From: Tubulanus polymorphus
Taxonomy: Eukaryota; Nemertea; Palaeonemertea; Tubulaniformes; Tubulanidae
Direction: 5' to 3'
Assembly (NCBI RefSeq): GCF_964204645.1
Contig: NC_134028.1
Coordinates: 20,186,153-20,250,152, forward strand
Length of the DNA stretch: 64,000 bases
Part shown: positions 1-12,125 of the stretch, in pieces
How positions within the stretch are numbered: the stretch's first letter is position 1
Layout: every line of letters begins with the position of its first letter
Position numbers and translations under genes: made by a program
Notes under the pieces: generated by a model
Database searches by the model: none
The model's input: only the letters and a program-made list of their open reading frames with translations
Told to the model about the DNA's origin: nothing

Positions 1-59
1 CCACAGTTCTTGACTAGATTTACCATCAGTTTCCATTGTTTAAAATCTCAAGAATCGAA

Positions 60-140
60 TTTCTAATATAGCTGCAAAGCAGCGATAACGGGCTTTCTGC
101 GCAGCCTTGTTCGTATTCTCGATCTTGTCTGGATATTGTT
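60..140 (+). repeat. Dispersed repeat, copy 1 (inverted partner near 21.7 kb)
   Basis: The segment around AGCTGCAAAGCAGCGATAAC recurs on the opposite strand at about 21650-21755, with similarity over roughly 80 bp. It contains the small palindrome GCTGCAAAGCAGC. The family and the full element ends were not identified. Confidence 0.6.
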
Positions 141-689
141 GATAATCCGTCATCAGGAATTAATAAAATACCAGTCTTGTTAATGATGAAAATGAACTCA
201 AATGAAAACTCTGGTTTATGAATCTGCCTGCTCAGACGAAATTTTCAAAAAAAAATCTTCATTTTTGCCAATGAAATATCGTTGATAATAGTGATAGATC
301 ATTGCAAGTCAGAACCAGTAAATTACTAGTAGATTCTAATAAAATTATGACTTTTCCGGTTTGCTCGACTTCCCGAATATCAATAGGGTTTTCAGTGAAG
401 GTACAGAAAATCCTAAATAAGAATCGTGGAAATATTGAGCCAGAACAGTTAAAGAGGAGCCAAAATTGAGAAATGGGGCCCAGAGATGCAGAACTAGGTC
501 AATGTCAACAATATTGTCACTGTGTCATTAGTTATTCACAGGTTAACTTACTGCAATCTCCCTGACATCAATGTCACAAAAAACTGAATCAATTAATTAA
601 TAGTAATTTAATCCCTATACACACTGTGACGCGATGTTAAACGGCACTTTCCAGTAAATTGGTATTATTAGCTCGATCAGTCATCTCTC
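141..689. other. Intergenic, nothing recognised
   Basis: AT-rich sequence without a long open frame, paired splice sites or a clear repeat. Confidence 0.5.
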
Positions 690-900
690 CCCGGGGAGAA
701 GTATCCGAGCAGCTGCTAGGGGCTCAGGAAGCATCTATCACACCAGGTGCCGATTTACTCCTGGGCGAAGAGGATAAGTGTCTTGCCCGGGGACACTACG
801 GTAATGTGCGGGATTCGACCCCACGACGACCTGGCTTCCCAGTGTCGAACGCCCAAAGTACTCGCCCACCACTCGGCCACTTAGAGTTTGAGAGCTTGAA
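690..900. repeat. Dispersed repeat with a tRNA-like section
   Basis: This GC-richer block contains AAGTGTCTTGCCCGGGGACA followed by GGGATTCGACCCC and a closing part reading ACCACTCGGCCACTTAGAG. I know this layout as a common tRNA-related interspersed repeat in animal genomes. Open frames on both strands across it look like by-products of its composition. No protein is claimed. Confidence 0.5.
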
Positions 901-3384
901 TAGCTATTTTTATGAATCTGGCCGCTGATCATCAAAACTGTTCAAATTAATATGAGATACGTGTTTACAGGTAACAATCCCCCGGTAAAAATCCCCCTTG
1001 GAAAAAAAATCCCCCCAAATTCGATTTCGCAGCAAAATTCGTCCATAAGAAACTACATTATTCTATGTTGAAAAAACTCAAATAGTTTTCAAAAATTTTC
1101 ATATTTTCCGTGGTGTTTTTCACAATATTCACCTCGGATAATCTGTGATTTTTACCAAGCTTCGTGACAATGACATTATTCTGTGACTTTTAGCTCTTAA
1201 CGTGCATAAAAATCACATAATCGTAGTTTTGAAAATTTCTAGTTTGTGATAGTAAAATAACTACGTAGGCCTACCCTAAGTATTACTGTAAAATTTATTA
1301 TCTGTTTTAATTTAGATATTTACCGGGTGGATTTTTACGTACATTCGAGATATCTATATATTATCATCATTATCGTTTGTGTTTCGAAATGATTACTCAA
1401 TAACAACGGAAAATCGGTAAAAGGCTTAATCAATCGTAAATCAATTAAATGTTGAGATGATGACTAGACATAAAATCGGGAGAACTATCCATTCGGCCTA
1501 AATGATTTTATGTTGAGATCTACGTATCTCGGCAAAAAATTGAATTCTCATTTCTTCTAAACGATGCTCCCATGACGCTTCCGCAGAAACTGGCCCTCCA
1601 GATTTACTGTAGAACCGTGTCCTGAATCTGTGATATAAATTGAGAGAAGATTCTAGTTTTGTCTTATATACGGGGTGTTTGTGTTCGCAGGCCGAGCCGT
1701 TTTACATAATATAGAATTACACACACGCAGAATTTCTCGCAGATATTATAACAACAACACCACAAACCGAGTTGAATTTGAAATCTACCCGAGGCCTCTC
1801 GCAAACATCTCTTTTATTTCTTATTGGATGTTATTTTTTCTACCCGTTTGTGAAGTATGGTTTATAAACCCGAGGGTCTCTCCGACGTTAGATCTATCTA
1901 TCTACTGTTTTACCGGTGCGCAGTCTCTCTGGCTATTTGAACAGATTTTCTTATTTCACAAACGTTTTTGTAGTTCGCGTTTTATCTAATATCGTAACAT
2001 TTGCCCCGCCGCGGTTCAACTCGTGTGTGCGCGTGTACAAAAATACACCCGGCGCCAAAGAATCTAATTTCAATTTCAGATTCACACGGAAAATGATTTT
2101 TAAAATGAAAACTCCATGCACAAAATGATATTCAATACAATTTACGTTCATTTATTCCGATATTCAGGAATAACCATGTTTCCGTAAATGACAGAAACAT
2201 CAGAATCTGGAATATGAATTCATTCGATTCCGCGACGACGCGTTCGGTTTAAACCTTCGTGCACTTCAGCAATGGAATACCCCCGACTTTCAGAACCACT
2301 CACACAACACACAATTGATTAATTTACTTGAGACTGAATTTTATTTGATTTTGAAGCCGGGGGTGACTGTCACTTTCACCGCTGTCCGGAGACTTAGCGC
2401 AACGCCGCATACAATCGAACACTGATGAAAAATCCCTCAAATCTGATTAATACAAGAAACTTGTTTCTTTATCTCATACGGAAAAAAACGCCAAACACGA
2501 TCGAACGAACGAACTTTTCCCCCGAACTGCAGCAAATGTTTTACCATTAATTGTGAATTATTCAGGCTGAGTTTCTCCAGACGGCTTTCTTTGGCAAACT
2601 GAGAAAAACCGTGACTCGTGCCTCTTACAACTAGAAATACGAGCAGCTCAATATTGTCAAATGTTAAAGGTTAAATCAATCATATATTCTATAAGCAAGG
2701 AATTAGATTTTCAAACAAATATATTTCTCCGTAAATCTGAATGTTTCACAGTTCTCGATTGAGATTTGAATGTAATTTGAATGAACTGATTTCAACTTAA
2801 CCGACTACTGTTATATAGAACTTGGCCCAAAACTGAGGATCTGGGATCCCCGAATCTACAGATCAATGATAAATTCGACTCTTGCGTTAACACAATTTTT
2901 CTAATAGTTGAACTGTGTAACTGGATCCTTTATTTCGATATCTTCCGTAAACTCAGTTCCTAGAAGCTCGATTTTGGACGTTTGTTAACGGTGTCTGTAT
3001 GGATAGAAATCTATATTTTCTGCAAGAATTAATACCCGCATTACGGTAGAAACGTGACTATATCTAGTGGAGACGGCTCTGATATATCTCAGTTCTTCCA
3101 TCGCCACGCAGCATACTGTCACTCAATTTTATATCTTTGTCTCTGGTTTTAATGCGTAACTAATAATAAAACGTTTCGTGATGATAAACTATGAATGAGA
3201 GCTCTGCGGGTAAAACAATGCAAGCAGCTGCCTCTGCTGCTGGTAGCCATATCTCTATCCGAAAAACGGAAATATTTGAATAAATCAGAATTCAGGATCC
3301 GATTCCATAGTTCAGGACCTATTCAGCGTTCTGTGCCTAGTTTCCCAATAATTTTCTTTAAATATCGGTTGACCATGTTATCTA
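901..3384. other. Intergenic, no gene seen
   Basis: AT-rich DNA. The open frame at 1675-1989 has no recognisable domain, and its composition and lack of splice context suggest chance. Confidence 0.45.
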
Positions 3385-3470
3385 TTTGATTGGTAGATTT
3401 CGTTTGATTCTTTTTTATTTGGTGTTCCTAACAAACCATCCAGACCTGCCGGGATCGAAACAGGGGGTTT
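3385..3470 (+). repeat. Dispersed repeat F, copy 1
   Basis: Contains TTGGTAGATTTCGTTTGATT, a T-run and a GGTGTTCCTAACAAACC part. Related copies lie at 4612-4675 (opposite strand) and 6757-6845 (same strand), so three copies occur within 3.5 kb. A weaker relative with ACCTGCCCGGGAACGAAACA lies near 21365. Confidence 0.55.
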
Positions 3471-3640
3471 GAGTTGGAAATCGGAAATCGAAGTACGTAT
3501 ATAGTTGTGTGATCGGCGGTCGAATTAAACAGAATTGAATAGAAGGTCATGATTTGGAAATTCGGTTCTGATTCATTTAAACAATCTTCTAACCAGTCCA
3601 AAATCATTTTAACCCTGTAGATCTAATGCTCTATGGATCA

Positions 3641-3641
<1 letters not shown>

Positions 3642-3703
<62 letters not shown>
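3642..3703. repeat. (TA)n microsatellite
   Basis: An uninterrupted TA dinucleotide run of about 60 bp, followed by degenerate ACTATAT units to about 3725. Such runs are often length-polymorphic. Confidence 0.95.
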
Positions 3704-3704
<1 letters not shown>

Positions 3705-4611
3705 CTATATAACTATATATCTATATAACCATTGGTGCATCACAATGACCGTGTTGTGACGATATATAGAGAATACCACACTGATATGACGAGAGAGATG
3801 AAGTCCAAAAAGCTTCCTTAAAACTAATGATTTATTGATCCGACGTATCGTCTATAACCTAATAGTCATTGAACTGTGAGATTCTCTATGTAGGATCTTT
3901 ATCAGTCGGTTTTATTTCGGCTTTTATCCCAGTCCATCTAGACATCCATCTGTAATATTATTCGCGTCTGTAAGTGGAGAACCGTAAAGTACGTATATCC
4001 GGTACAGTTCACACTGATATAGCTGTAATTATTACTGATCTGTTCTCCAGTCTCTTAGAGTTACGGTAATCACTATAATTGGTCACCATTTCGCGGCTCA
4101 AGTCGTGACTTGTGAAATATCACTTACTATTCAACGAAAAATGACGAATCTAGTTCAGACCGATTTTCGCACACCAGAAAATTTGCCGTCACGAAATGTA
4201 GAGAGAAAAATCGTTTTTAAATTTCACTAGAATTCGAACAAATTATCTCTGTTTTGTCGTGGCCTGTTTCACATACCGTCCCATGTGCGTTCATCATTTA
4301 CGAGGTAAAGTTGCAACGTATAAGGTTCAAAGGTATAACGATGAAAAGGTTCGCTGGAAATTCTACAAAGCATTTTATGTTCGCGGAAATGTCACGAACA
4401 GATTATCAGTATTTCGAGACGACGGATACAGAAATAAGACACAATCATATCAACTGCTCATTTTACAGCAATCTCTGTGTTTATCCGATCCACACCTCCA
4501 GAATTTCAATTCTGGCCAAAACCTCGGACTCTTTGTTCCCGAGGAGGTGTCGGGTTGACCACCGGATTCTTGGTGATATTTCGCGATAAAAGGGTATTCA
4601 GTAAATGTTTA

Positions 4612-4675
4612 GGTTTGTAAGGGACACCAAGTCAGAAAAAAAAATCAAACGAAATCTACCGATCAAATGAATTCG
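4612..4675 (-). repeat. Dispersed repeat F, copy 2 (inverted)
   Basis: The reverse complement matches the copy at 3385: TTGATCGGTAGATTTCGTTT, a T-run, then GGTGTCCCTTACAAACC. Confidence 0.55.
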
Positions 4676-5164
4676 CAAATCTCAATGTTCAGTCAAATGG
4701 CGGTGCGTAGTGGCAGACCCCTTTGGCGCGTAATCTCAAACTCTAGCGGTTACAGATCAGTCGTCAGAAAAGATATTCAAAAAATGTCAGCGTAGGCCCT
4801 CAAAGCAAATAACGCTCTTAAACCTCAGTAAAAATGGGAAATCTAACGCTAATATCCACATAGATATTTTAAAATCAATAACAATCGCAATTTTTTTGAC
4901 GCGTGGTTAAAATATGCGGTTCTTGGTTTCACATCGTCACTGCTCTTAATTGTTGCGTTTAAAAAATTCAAGAATCACCGGCAAATACATGCATTTCATT
5001 TCCTTTGAAATGGTCCATGAATCAAGTTAATCAAGCAAGGGACTTTAGAGCTATATGATATTCAATCTAAACTTATATATGAAAAAATGAGCGCAAATTA
5101 TCGCAACAATGGGGACCTCGAGGGACCGCCACAAAATGGCACCTAGAAACTAGAAACTTCTTTA

Positions 5165-5295
5165 TTGTGGTAGGTTTTAAGATCAAGAAGCTGCGGTCAC
5201 ACGTATTTGGCCCAGGTCAAACCTGCCCCGACGAGACCCTAGTCAAATTTGTCCCGTGCTTAATTCGAGAATGCGCTGACACGTAAATTACTCGT
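5165..5295 (+). mobile_element. MITE family C, partial copy
   Basis: Begins GCTGCGGTCACACG and contains the motifs TTTGGCCCAGGTCAAACC and AGTCAAATTTGTCCCGTGC, followed by a CTCGTACGTTACTGAAATGC stretch. The same order of motifs is seen in the fuller copies at 40130-40428 and 47020-47310. The right end was not found, so this copy is probably truncated or diverged. Confidence 0.5.
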
Positions 5296-5929
5296 ACGTT
5301 ACTGAAATGCTATCGAAACGGTACTGTGGCAAGCGAGGTGAAACACGGAACGATTTTACCCGAGCTAAAATTTGACCCGGCCCTATTCTTGTAATCGTAA
5401 ATGATCTGAAACTGAAACTGAAAACTGTTAATTTTTTGTCCACAAAAAAAATTATAAAATTTCCGGACCAATGAATTCAGATCTGAATCTGTAGATTTAA
5501 AACGACTGTTATTGAACAAATTAACTATTGTAAACGTGACCCCTCTGAGTGGTTTTGCGGACTCCTGCTGTATGCTAGCGTAATGAACATACAAATTAAC
5601 CCATCACAAAAAAAACGGTTGCACGCTTGGTAAACTATGCATGATAAATTCTACGCATAAAGAAAACCCGCAACGTTTTCAAATCACAACCAAACTAACG
5701 CTGAACTAATGCGAATAGTTTTTATTCTTTCAGTCAGTTTTTTTCTGACAGATTTTGCCTGAAACCGAAGAGTGAACCTTATACGTATCGTTTTACTACT
5801 GAAATTCGTCCACAGTCATTTTCATTCGTAAACGTTTCAAGATTTCATCGAGCAATGAATGACAATGGATAAGTCAATGGATCCTTAGTTCATCGTTGAA
5901 TGGATACACTTCAGATTTAATGCTACCCG

Positions 5930-6125
5930 ACTTGTGGCGTGAGGTACCGAATGCTTCGGAGCTGCTCGACAATTCGGAGCTGCCCTAGCCGTGCATTCAG
6001 AGCACTACAGCGAACTCAGCTGTCCTTATATGGATCGGTATTCGGCCCAGTGATTTAAGTGGTATAGCCTCTCGTCGAGACTGGTTCGAATCACTCGCGT
6101 CAGTGTTAAATAATTTTTATTCCTT
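5930..6125 (+). mobile_element. SINE-like element with internal promoter-like boxes
   Basis: A GC-richer block ends in a tRNA-like part: AGTGGTATAGCC (A-box-like), then GGTTCGAATCACTC (B-box-like, 6085-6100), then an AT-rich tail. The T arm does not pair properly, so a functional tRNA gene is unlikely; a tRNA-derived SINE is the better reading. Confidence 0.4.
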
Positions 6126-6756
6126 TTTTACCAAATTGATACGATTCTAGCATACATCTCATTATAGATTGAGCGTGACATGTTTCATGACGCAAAATTT
6201 CAAAAATACCCTTTTGAAATCAAAGTAGTAAATTTTTATGAAAAACAAATCAATCTTTCTTTTGAGGAGATTGGTGAACATAGATAAAAGGGGCTCCGTA
6301 TCCAATCAAAAAGGCACATGAAGTAAAAAGAACAAAGAAAAGGGCACTTTTCTGGGGTGTTTACTGTGACAAAGTATTTAAAAAGGGCAAAAAAAACTTT
6401 CGGAGAATCTAATCTTAAAATTCCTTAAAAGTTACAAGCTACTTGGCACCTTTAAAATTGCATCTCAGGGCCCCCAAACCCCCGATATTGGCTTCGCGTC
6501 TACGCCGCTTCCATGGCATGGATCGTCATGTTGTGGCACATCCTTACCCCATCATAAATAGTGCCTTTTAAATTTGGAAGGTAGTTTAATATAGCCCCCG
6601 GATCCGCCTCTGGTGCACTGCTTCCCATGAAGTTGCATAATACGCTATGCGTTGCGGGTAATATGGCGGCTGATTCGGGCCACATTGAAAAAAATATGAC
6701 GGACAACAAAAACGACCACGTTAAAACGAAAAAGAAATGTGTTTTCTTTTATCAGA
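6126..6756. other. Intergenic with a fragment of the GGGGCGGATCC repeat
   Basis: Around 6595-6625 the reverse complement reads CAGAGGCGGATCC, a motif shared with repeats at 33.67 and 34.43 kb. No gene seen. Confidence 0.4.
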
Positions 6757-6845
6757 AATACGAATTCGTTTGATTGGTAGATCTCGATTGATTTTTTTTG
6801 GTGTCCCTAAAACCCGACACACCCCCCGGGAACGAACGAACAAGA
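6757..6845 (+). repeat. Dispersed repeat F, copy 3
   Basis: Contains TTGGTAGATCTCGATTGATT, a T-run and GGTGTCCCTAAAACCCG, matching the copies at 3385 and 4612. Confidence 0.55.
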
Positions 6846-8234
6846 AATGTGATTTTAACTTAACGTTAAAACGAAAAGCAAACAAGTGTAAAGAAGAAAT
6901 TGGTGGCTATTGAGTTTCATATTTTTTTCGATGTTGCCCCGATCAACCACCATAGAATAATTACTAGAATTTGAAATCCATAATAAAATACAAAAACTGT
7001 AGAAATTCTATTTAAAAACCCAGAATTTTCTTTTTCAAAAGAAAAGCCATTACCAAGAAATGACTATTACAAAATATGACATTGGTTCCTCGCGGAGAGC
7101 ATGCCTTGGAATTCGCGTAGACGTTTCCCAATTTCACAATTTAAACCGCTTGTTGAATTCCTGCTGGTATTTTGTTGTGAGACGCGATATCTGATCGCTC
7201 AAGACAAAGATCAAAAGATTTCCTGCGATTTACTTAAATCTGTTTCCCGCGCGACGTTCGTCGCAAAATGCATCGCCCACTTTAAATAGAGGTACTCGCC
7301 GAGCTTCGCTTTGGGGAAATATCAAATTGTGAAATGGGTAAAAATTCATTTCAAGCGAAATTTTTAATCGTGTCGCTTACAACGAACGATACCGTCTGGT
7401 TCCGATTGTCTCGGAGATTTCCGACGGCTCCGTGGAAATATACAACTGGGCCTGTGTGTATCCCCAAATGTGCGTGTATTAATTTGTAAATGATGTCCAA
7501 TTTACAGCATTCATCCGAAGTTAATATTATCATTTCAAATCGATAATTACCAACGGTCAATATTTGAAATTTGAATAATTGCACCAGACCGATTCTAATT
7601 CATATAACTGCGTTATTAGACCAATAACATTCATTATTGTTAATGTTTACACGTGAATTACCATTAAATCTTATGCTCATTTAAACTTACGCAGGTATCA
7701 AACCTGCAGCGGAGACTCAGCACCCTCAGACTCGACCCGGTAACAGTCATTCGATACTCTTCGCAATATCTAAATGTACCGAGTATAGGATACTCAATTT
7801 TGAGTATCCTTTGTGGATGAATGAGTATAAAATGTTGGTTTTTGTTGCTACAAATACGGCTGAAGTGTATAATGTAAGTGGCCACACCATTTTATTCGCG
7901 GTCGTATCAGGGCGAACTTCGGTTATCGGAGTTTATCGATTATAGTCGAACTAAACGAAACCGAATGTCAGTTCGTCGGAACTACGGTCCGGAATTGGTC
8001 GATAGAGCTATAGAGCACGGTCGCTGTAGTTCGGGTACAATTACAAAATGGCCGACACTGAGAAATACGTTACGACCGAACTATCCACTGGTTATCTCTA
8101 ACGAACTTTTGAGCAACCGGCCCCAGATTGTCAGAAGGGAGTGTTTGTAGGCTGCCGATGGTCAGATGATGGTCGCAGGCTACATATTGTATGAAGAGGG
8201 TGGCTCCTAGCGGAGAGGGAGGCTCCGGTGATAC
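6846..8234. other. Intergenic or upstream region of the candidate peptide gene
   Basis: No firm gene. The 7878-8150 stretch is richer in CG and open in one frame but has no recognisable domain. A good start context (AAAATGGCC, 8047) opens only a 17-codon frame. TATA-like strings occur near 7825 and 8237, so this could be promoter or 5' UTR of the 8.2-kb gene. Confidence 0.3.
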
Positions 8235-8553
8235 ATGTATATAATATACAATAAAATTGTTGTTGTATTATATTTTCCAGATAGCGGACTATCATCGACA
8301 AGGAGTTTATGGAACAGATTACACTATTTCCCGGTTAGTCGACGTGGTGGATTAAAATTAACTAAAGATAACCAACCGGTCGGCAAAAACAAAATGCCCG
8401 AACTTTATGCGAGTAGTAGATTTTTTCATGTTTACGGAAAAAGGAGCAGCATCAGCGACAGCAGCAGCAGCAGCGACGACAGATTTCACCTTCAAAATCA
8501 ACAACCCGATGGACATCAATGGTATCCATCACGTTCTAAAGATCTCTCACTCG
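8235..8553 (+). CDS. Candidate neuropeptide prohormone, exon 1
   Basis: Seen: an open frame from ATG 8235 to a GTAGGT donor at 8554, ending in phase 1. The encoded N-terminus is hydrophobic (MYIIYNKIVVVLYF, a possible signal segment). A dibasic RR follows at about residue 38, then NKMPELYASSRFFHVYGKR, ending in the Gly-Lys-Arg expected of an amidated peptide, then a Ser/Asp-rich spacer. Codon phase joins exon 2 at 11017 without a shift, giving about 126 residues. Known: allatotropin-type peptides end in a related SRxxHxY-amide pattern, but the usual N-terminal GF is missing here. Inferred: secreted peptide precursor. Caveat: a strong acceptor (TATTTTCCAG, ending 8280) means the true signal peptide may lie in an upstream exon, with ATG 8235 in an intron. 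A second frame across the AGC repeat, starting near 8408, is also open to the donor. Confidence 0.38.
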
Positions 8554-11016
8554 GTAGGTTTTCATTTTTTTCACTGAACCTAAAAGTCTGAATATTGATT
8601 TTTCAACCGTCAGTTGATATTTGAATAGTGACGTGAACCGGAAACGAGGTAACGATTTTCTCCTGTTATATGTCGACCGGAAGAAGTAGTAATAAGAAAT
8701 TTTAATGACGACTGTCTGATATAAAATGCGATATTGCCGATATAGATTTTGAATCCCGCGAATGCGGGCAGAGGGGACGAGGGCATAGAGATAGGGAGAG
8801 AGGGTGAATACTGTGTCGGTTCCGTTGTTCGAATCACCGGTTACCTATAGAGACCGGTCGATGGCACCGGATTGAACGGAAAGACAGAATATGTCGAAAG
8901 TGTAATTTAGCCGCTGTAGGAGATGAATTCTTTAAGTAATTTTTTAAGTTCAAAGAAGTAAATATCTCCAAAGTTACTATTGGCGACACCCAACTGACGT
9001 TACCCTACAGCTGCTACTAAATTCAAACATAAAAACTTTAATCAAGTTAGCCATATTTTTGAACGAATGCTTACCAGCCTTCGCTTGAAATTACTGTTTT
9101 CATATTATTCATTTGATTATTAGTATTTGTATAATATGTATTGAATTTATACATATTGTGCTCTGTGCAATTGTATTCATTGTTGGGCAAATAAACTAAA
9201 CAGTTGCGAACGGGGGCGGTGCTTAATTAACAAGGCGTCTTAAGTCTGAATACTCAATCATAATCTGACCGCGATAATTCATTTTTAGAACTTTCTCAGG
9301 AAAGACCGAAAGAGTCGCTAATAACATCCACGCTTTACAACGTCATGAAACACTGAAAATTCATATCCGTATCTTACATTCATTATAATCTGTAGGTTTA
9401 TACCCGTATATACTCACAGATTCCCCTTTCGGTTTATCGACCCGCTTGGGATTGGAATCTAAAGTTTTTAAAAAATTAATTAGTTTGTTTTCAATGTTTC
9501 AACAAGGACCCGTTACAGAGTTGTGAGTTCAGATATGACTCAAGGTAAACTTATCGAAAATGAACTGATTTTAGCTCAGAGTTAGTTAACTATAACTCAT
9601 AGTTGTGCAACTCGATCTTGGAGTCAAACATTAAGAGTACAGGACCCGGTTCCACACAGTTGGGAGTTAGAGTTGACTCTGCGTTAAAGTTAGTTCATTT
9701 TTAATGAGTTAACTCGGAGTTAAATCCTAACTCGGAACTGTGGAACTGGGCCCTGTACAATAATTCTTTCCGTCGACTTTTGAAATTACCTTACTCACGC
9801 AGTATAAAAATGTTTGTTTACTCTCAAATGTTTGTTTACACTCAAGTTCGATCCTTTCAAGAAATAATAAGAAAAAAAATATATATAAAAATTCAGTCAA
9901 ACTAAGAATGTCACAATCTAATAATAGTATAGTTAAGGCAATGTCTGAAAATCAAATAATAAATAGTCCGCTTCTGAATAATTGGAAAATAATTGTTGGC
10001 CCCTAAGGGTAACATATCGTAGAAAATAGTGTAAGAAATTATATGTATGCTTATAAGGACCTAGAATTCGCATTGAATAATTTTACAAAAAAATATAAAT
10101 CAATCGAGAAAGCGGCAATTGGGCCAGATATAACTTGTACCCTATTCCTGGTTTCCCGCTTTACTAGAACATCAGTAATATCAACTGTATTTTTGGTATT
10201 TTTGTAATCTGGAGGACGATGCCCTCGGTTCAGGCGTTAATTTCGCAGTTAGATTCGATGGTTAAACCGTTCAACAGTAAAATGATAATCCATAACTCTG
10301 GAAAACTCAAAGATCAAAAACTCCTCTTTTTATGTAGCTTGTTTCGGGGTTGCAGGAATTTGATCCGTACTGCTGTCCAGTTACAGTCTCACAGTCATAC
10401 GAGATGTTGACAAGTCCCCCTGTTTCTTAGCGCAGAGATCTATGCGAAACAATTTTACACCGTTTTCTACAGTCTGACACTAGCTATTCAAACTTTGAAA
10501 ACATTTTTGAATCGTTTTAAAAGGAAGTCGACGAAAGAGGATAGTTCGGCTTTGTTTAAAACTGTCAGTATCTATTGCACGCGTGTGTGTTTATATTGAG
10601 TTACAAAATGTCAGAGAGTAGTTGCAAAGATCATTTCTTCGCCGTTTCCTTTTTTAAAATATCATATCTATACAATAATACTGTAAGAACCAACAAAAAC
10701 AAATGACTTGTGCTAAGAAAAGATATTTTCAAGGTGATAGTGCAGAAATTAAAGAAAAACAAAATTACTTTTCGAGGGGATTTCAGCACTTTTGGAAAGT
10801 AACACACTTTCTACCGATTAAGCATAGACGATTTTTCCTTTTATAAGGCATACATACTAGTATTACCTGATATTGTGTTAGCTGTGAGCTCGAATCCCAA
10901 TATTTCTGGGTTAATAATTTCTTAGTTAGATCTTTTCCAAAATGATTTTGTATATTTCGCGAAAACTAATTATCTTGCTACAAAATTCTTTTCATTTCCC
11001 TATTCATTATTTTCAG
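8554..11016 (+). other. Candidate intron of the peptide gene
   Basis: Flanked by GTAGGT and a pyrimidine-rich TATTTTCAG. It contains two related palindromic repeats at 9510-9757 and otherwise AT-rich sequence with no gene seen. Confidence 0.35.
9510..9757. mobile_element. Two palindromic MITE-like units (family G)
   Basis: The second unit (about 9640-9757) starts GGACCCGGTTCCACACAGTT and ends AACTGTGGAACTGGGCCC, which are inverted copies. Between them AACTC/GAGTT motifs pair around TTCATTTTTAATGAGTT. The first unit (9510-9620) is a diverged relative. Similar units recur in cadherin introns at 46.0, 55.5, 56.1 and 56.6 kb. Confidence 0.65.
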
Positions 11017-11078
11017 ATTTTTGGCGGATCTTATTTCAAGCTATGCTGGAATACAACGAGAAATATCACCAGGTGTAG
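11017..11078 (+). CDS. Candidate neuropeptide prohormone, final coding exon
   Basis: The acceptor TTATTTTCAG precedes a phase-1 entry. Joined to the G of exon 1 it reads DFWRILFQAMLEYNEKYHQV and then TAG. An AATAAA signal lies 91 bp downstream. The codons look coding-like, but the exon is short, so the call rests on the phase match, the splice sites and the poly(A) signal. A competing phase-0 reading continues to 11136 with a less protein-like sequence. Confidence 0.35.
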
Positions 11079-11168
11079 TCTGCGTCCAAAAGCGTCCAAT
11101 CACCGCACCGGTTACTGTCACGTGGTGAACGGTTAACCTCGTTAGAAATCGATATACTTTCTTTTAAT

Positions 11169-11174
11169 AATAAA
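11169..11174 (+). terminator. Poly(A) signal AATAAA for the candidate peptide gene
   Basis: AATAAA about 90 bp downstream of the TAG at 11076, followed by A-rich sequence. Confidence 0.35.
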
Positions 11175-11889
11175 CGCAATTAAAACAAAAAGAGCGTGGT
11201 TTTACTTCTTGTCTTTTTTTATTGAATTTTGAATCTAGGTTGTGAAGATACGCCACTGCGCATGCGTAATTGGAATAGCGCTGTAAAGAATTATAAATTA
11301 TCGGCTGTTATAAATGGCAAGTCACATCCGGTATCATTTAAGCAATTATTGTCGTTTGTTGTCATGGTTTCAAGGACGCGAGGAGTGTCGTAGTAAAATG
11401 CCAATTCTAAAAGCTCAATTCTGAAATATTTATATCGGTAATTTCGGATCGAAATAGTTCTCATATTTCTATCTCGGCTCCTATAGTTCTTTTTGTTATT
11501 GGAACAGACTAGGATTCGCCATGTGAATCAACGATATCTTATACGGTGCGCACCCTCCCTGAGAACCGCTATTCAGTCAGGTCGGATGAATGAGGTTTAC
11601 TTCATGCGATGTAATACATCCATAAAGCCTACAATATTTAGAAATATGCAGTTTTAGATTAATCGTGAAATCACGTCGGAAAGGACCTCGTACGTAGGAG
11701 TCAGAAAAAAATTAATCGGTAATTTCCGTATTTCCTGTACGGAGTCGTCCATACGCGGCTGAGACGAACGATTCATCATTTGGAATAATCTATTAAAACG
11801 GCACAGTTTTTTAACGACTTTCCGTGTATTTGAACGAGTAGATGACGTCGCCATGTTTGGTTTCTACGTCAGTGAGTTAATTGGCTACC
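11175..11889. other. Intergenic, no gene seen
   Basis: No long frame with domain features. The short minus-strand frame at 11654-11854 is unremarkable. Confidence 0.4.
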
Positions 11890-12125
11890 ATACAGTTCCA
11901 CGGTCGCTGCGGAACCGGTTCCACAGTGTTGGACCCGGTTGTAAAGTTATGGACCCCAGTTTTACAATTTTGGAAGATCCGGTCTACAATTTTGGACCCA
12001 GCGTCATAGTTCTGGGTCTAGTTCCACAGGATCGTGAACTTAATTTTACTACAAGACTCCAAAGCCCCAATGAGAGATTCCGTAAGATCCTTAAGAGTCA
12101 AATCTAAACCAGGAACTGAGAAACT
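11890..12125. repeat. Degenerate array of about 20-bp units (family G related)
   Basis: Consecutive degenerate units such as GGACCCGGTTGTAAAGTTAT, GGACCCCAGTTTTACAATTT and CGGTCTACAATTTTGG repeat about five times. The block then ends with AACTGAGAAACTGGGTTCGG. The motif resembles the ends of the CAGTTCCACAGT MITEs elsewhere in the window. Confidence 0.5.

Noticed and set aside
1675-1989. 104-codon frame
   Set aside because: No recognisable motif or splice context.
4254-4589. Overlapping frames of 99 and 111 codons
   Set aside because: Two frames open over the same stretch with no domain and no splice support; likely chance plus repeat.
6047-6118. Possible tRNA gene
   Set aside because: A- and B-box-like strings are present, but the T arm and acceptor stem do not pair; SINE-like instead.
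8281-8553. Alternative frame with a poly-Ala run and FTFKINNPMDING before the 8.55-kb donor
   Set aside because: It is open and reasonably codon-like, but its phase-0 end gives a less convincing second exon. Kept as an alternative rather than annotated separately.
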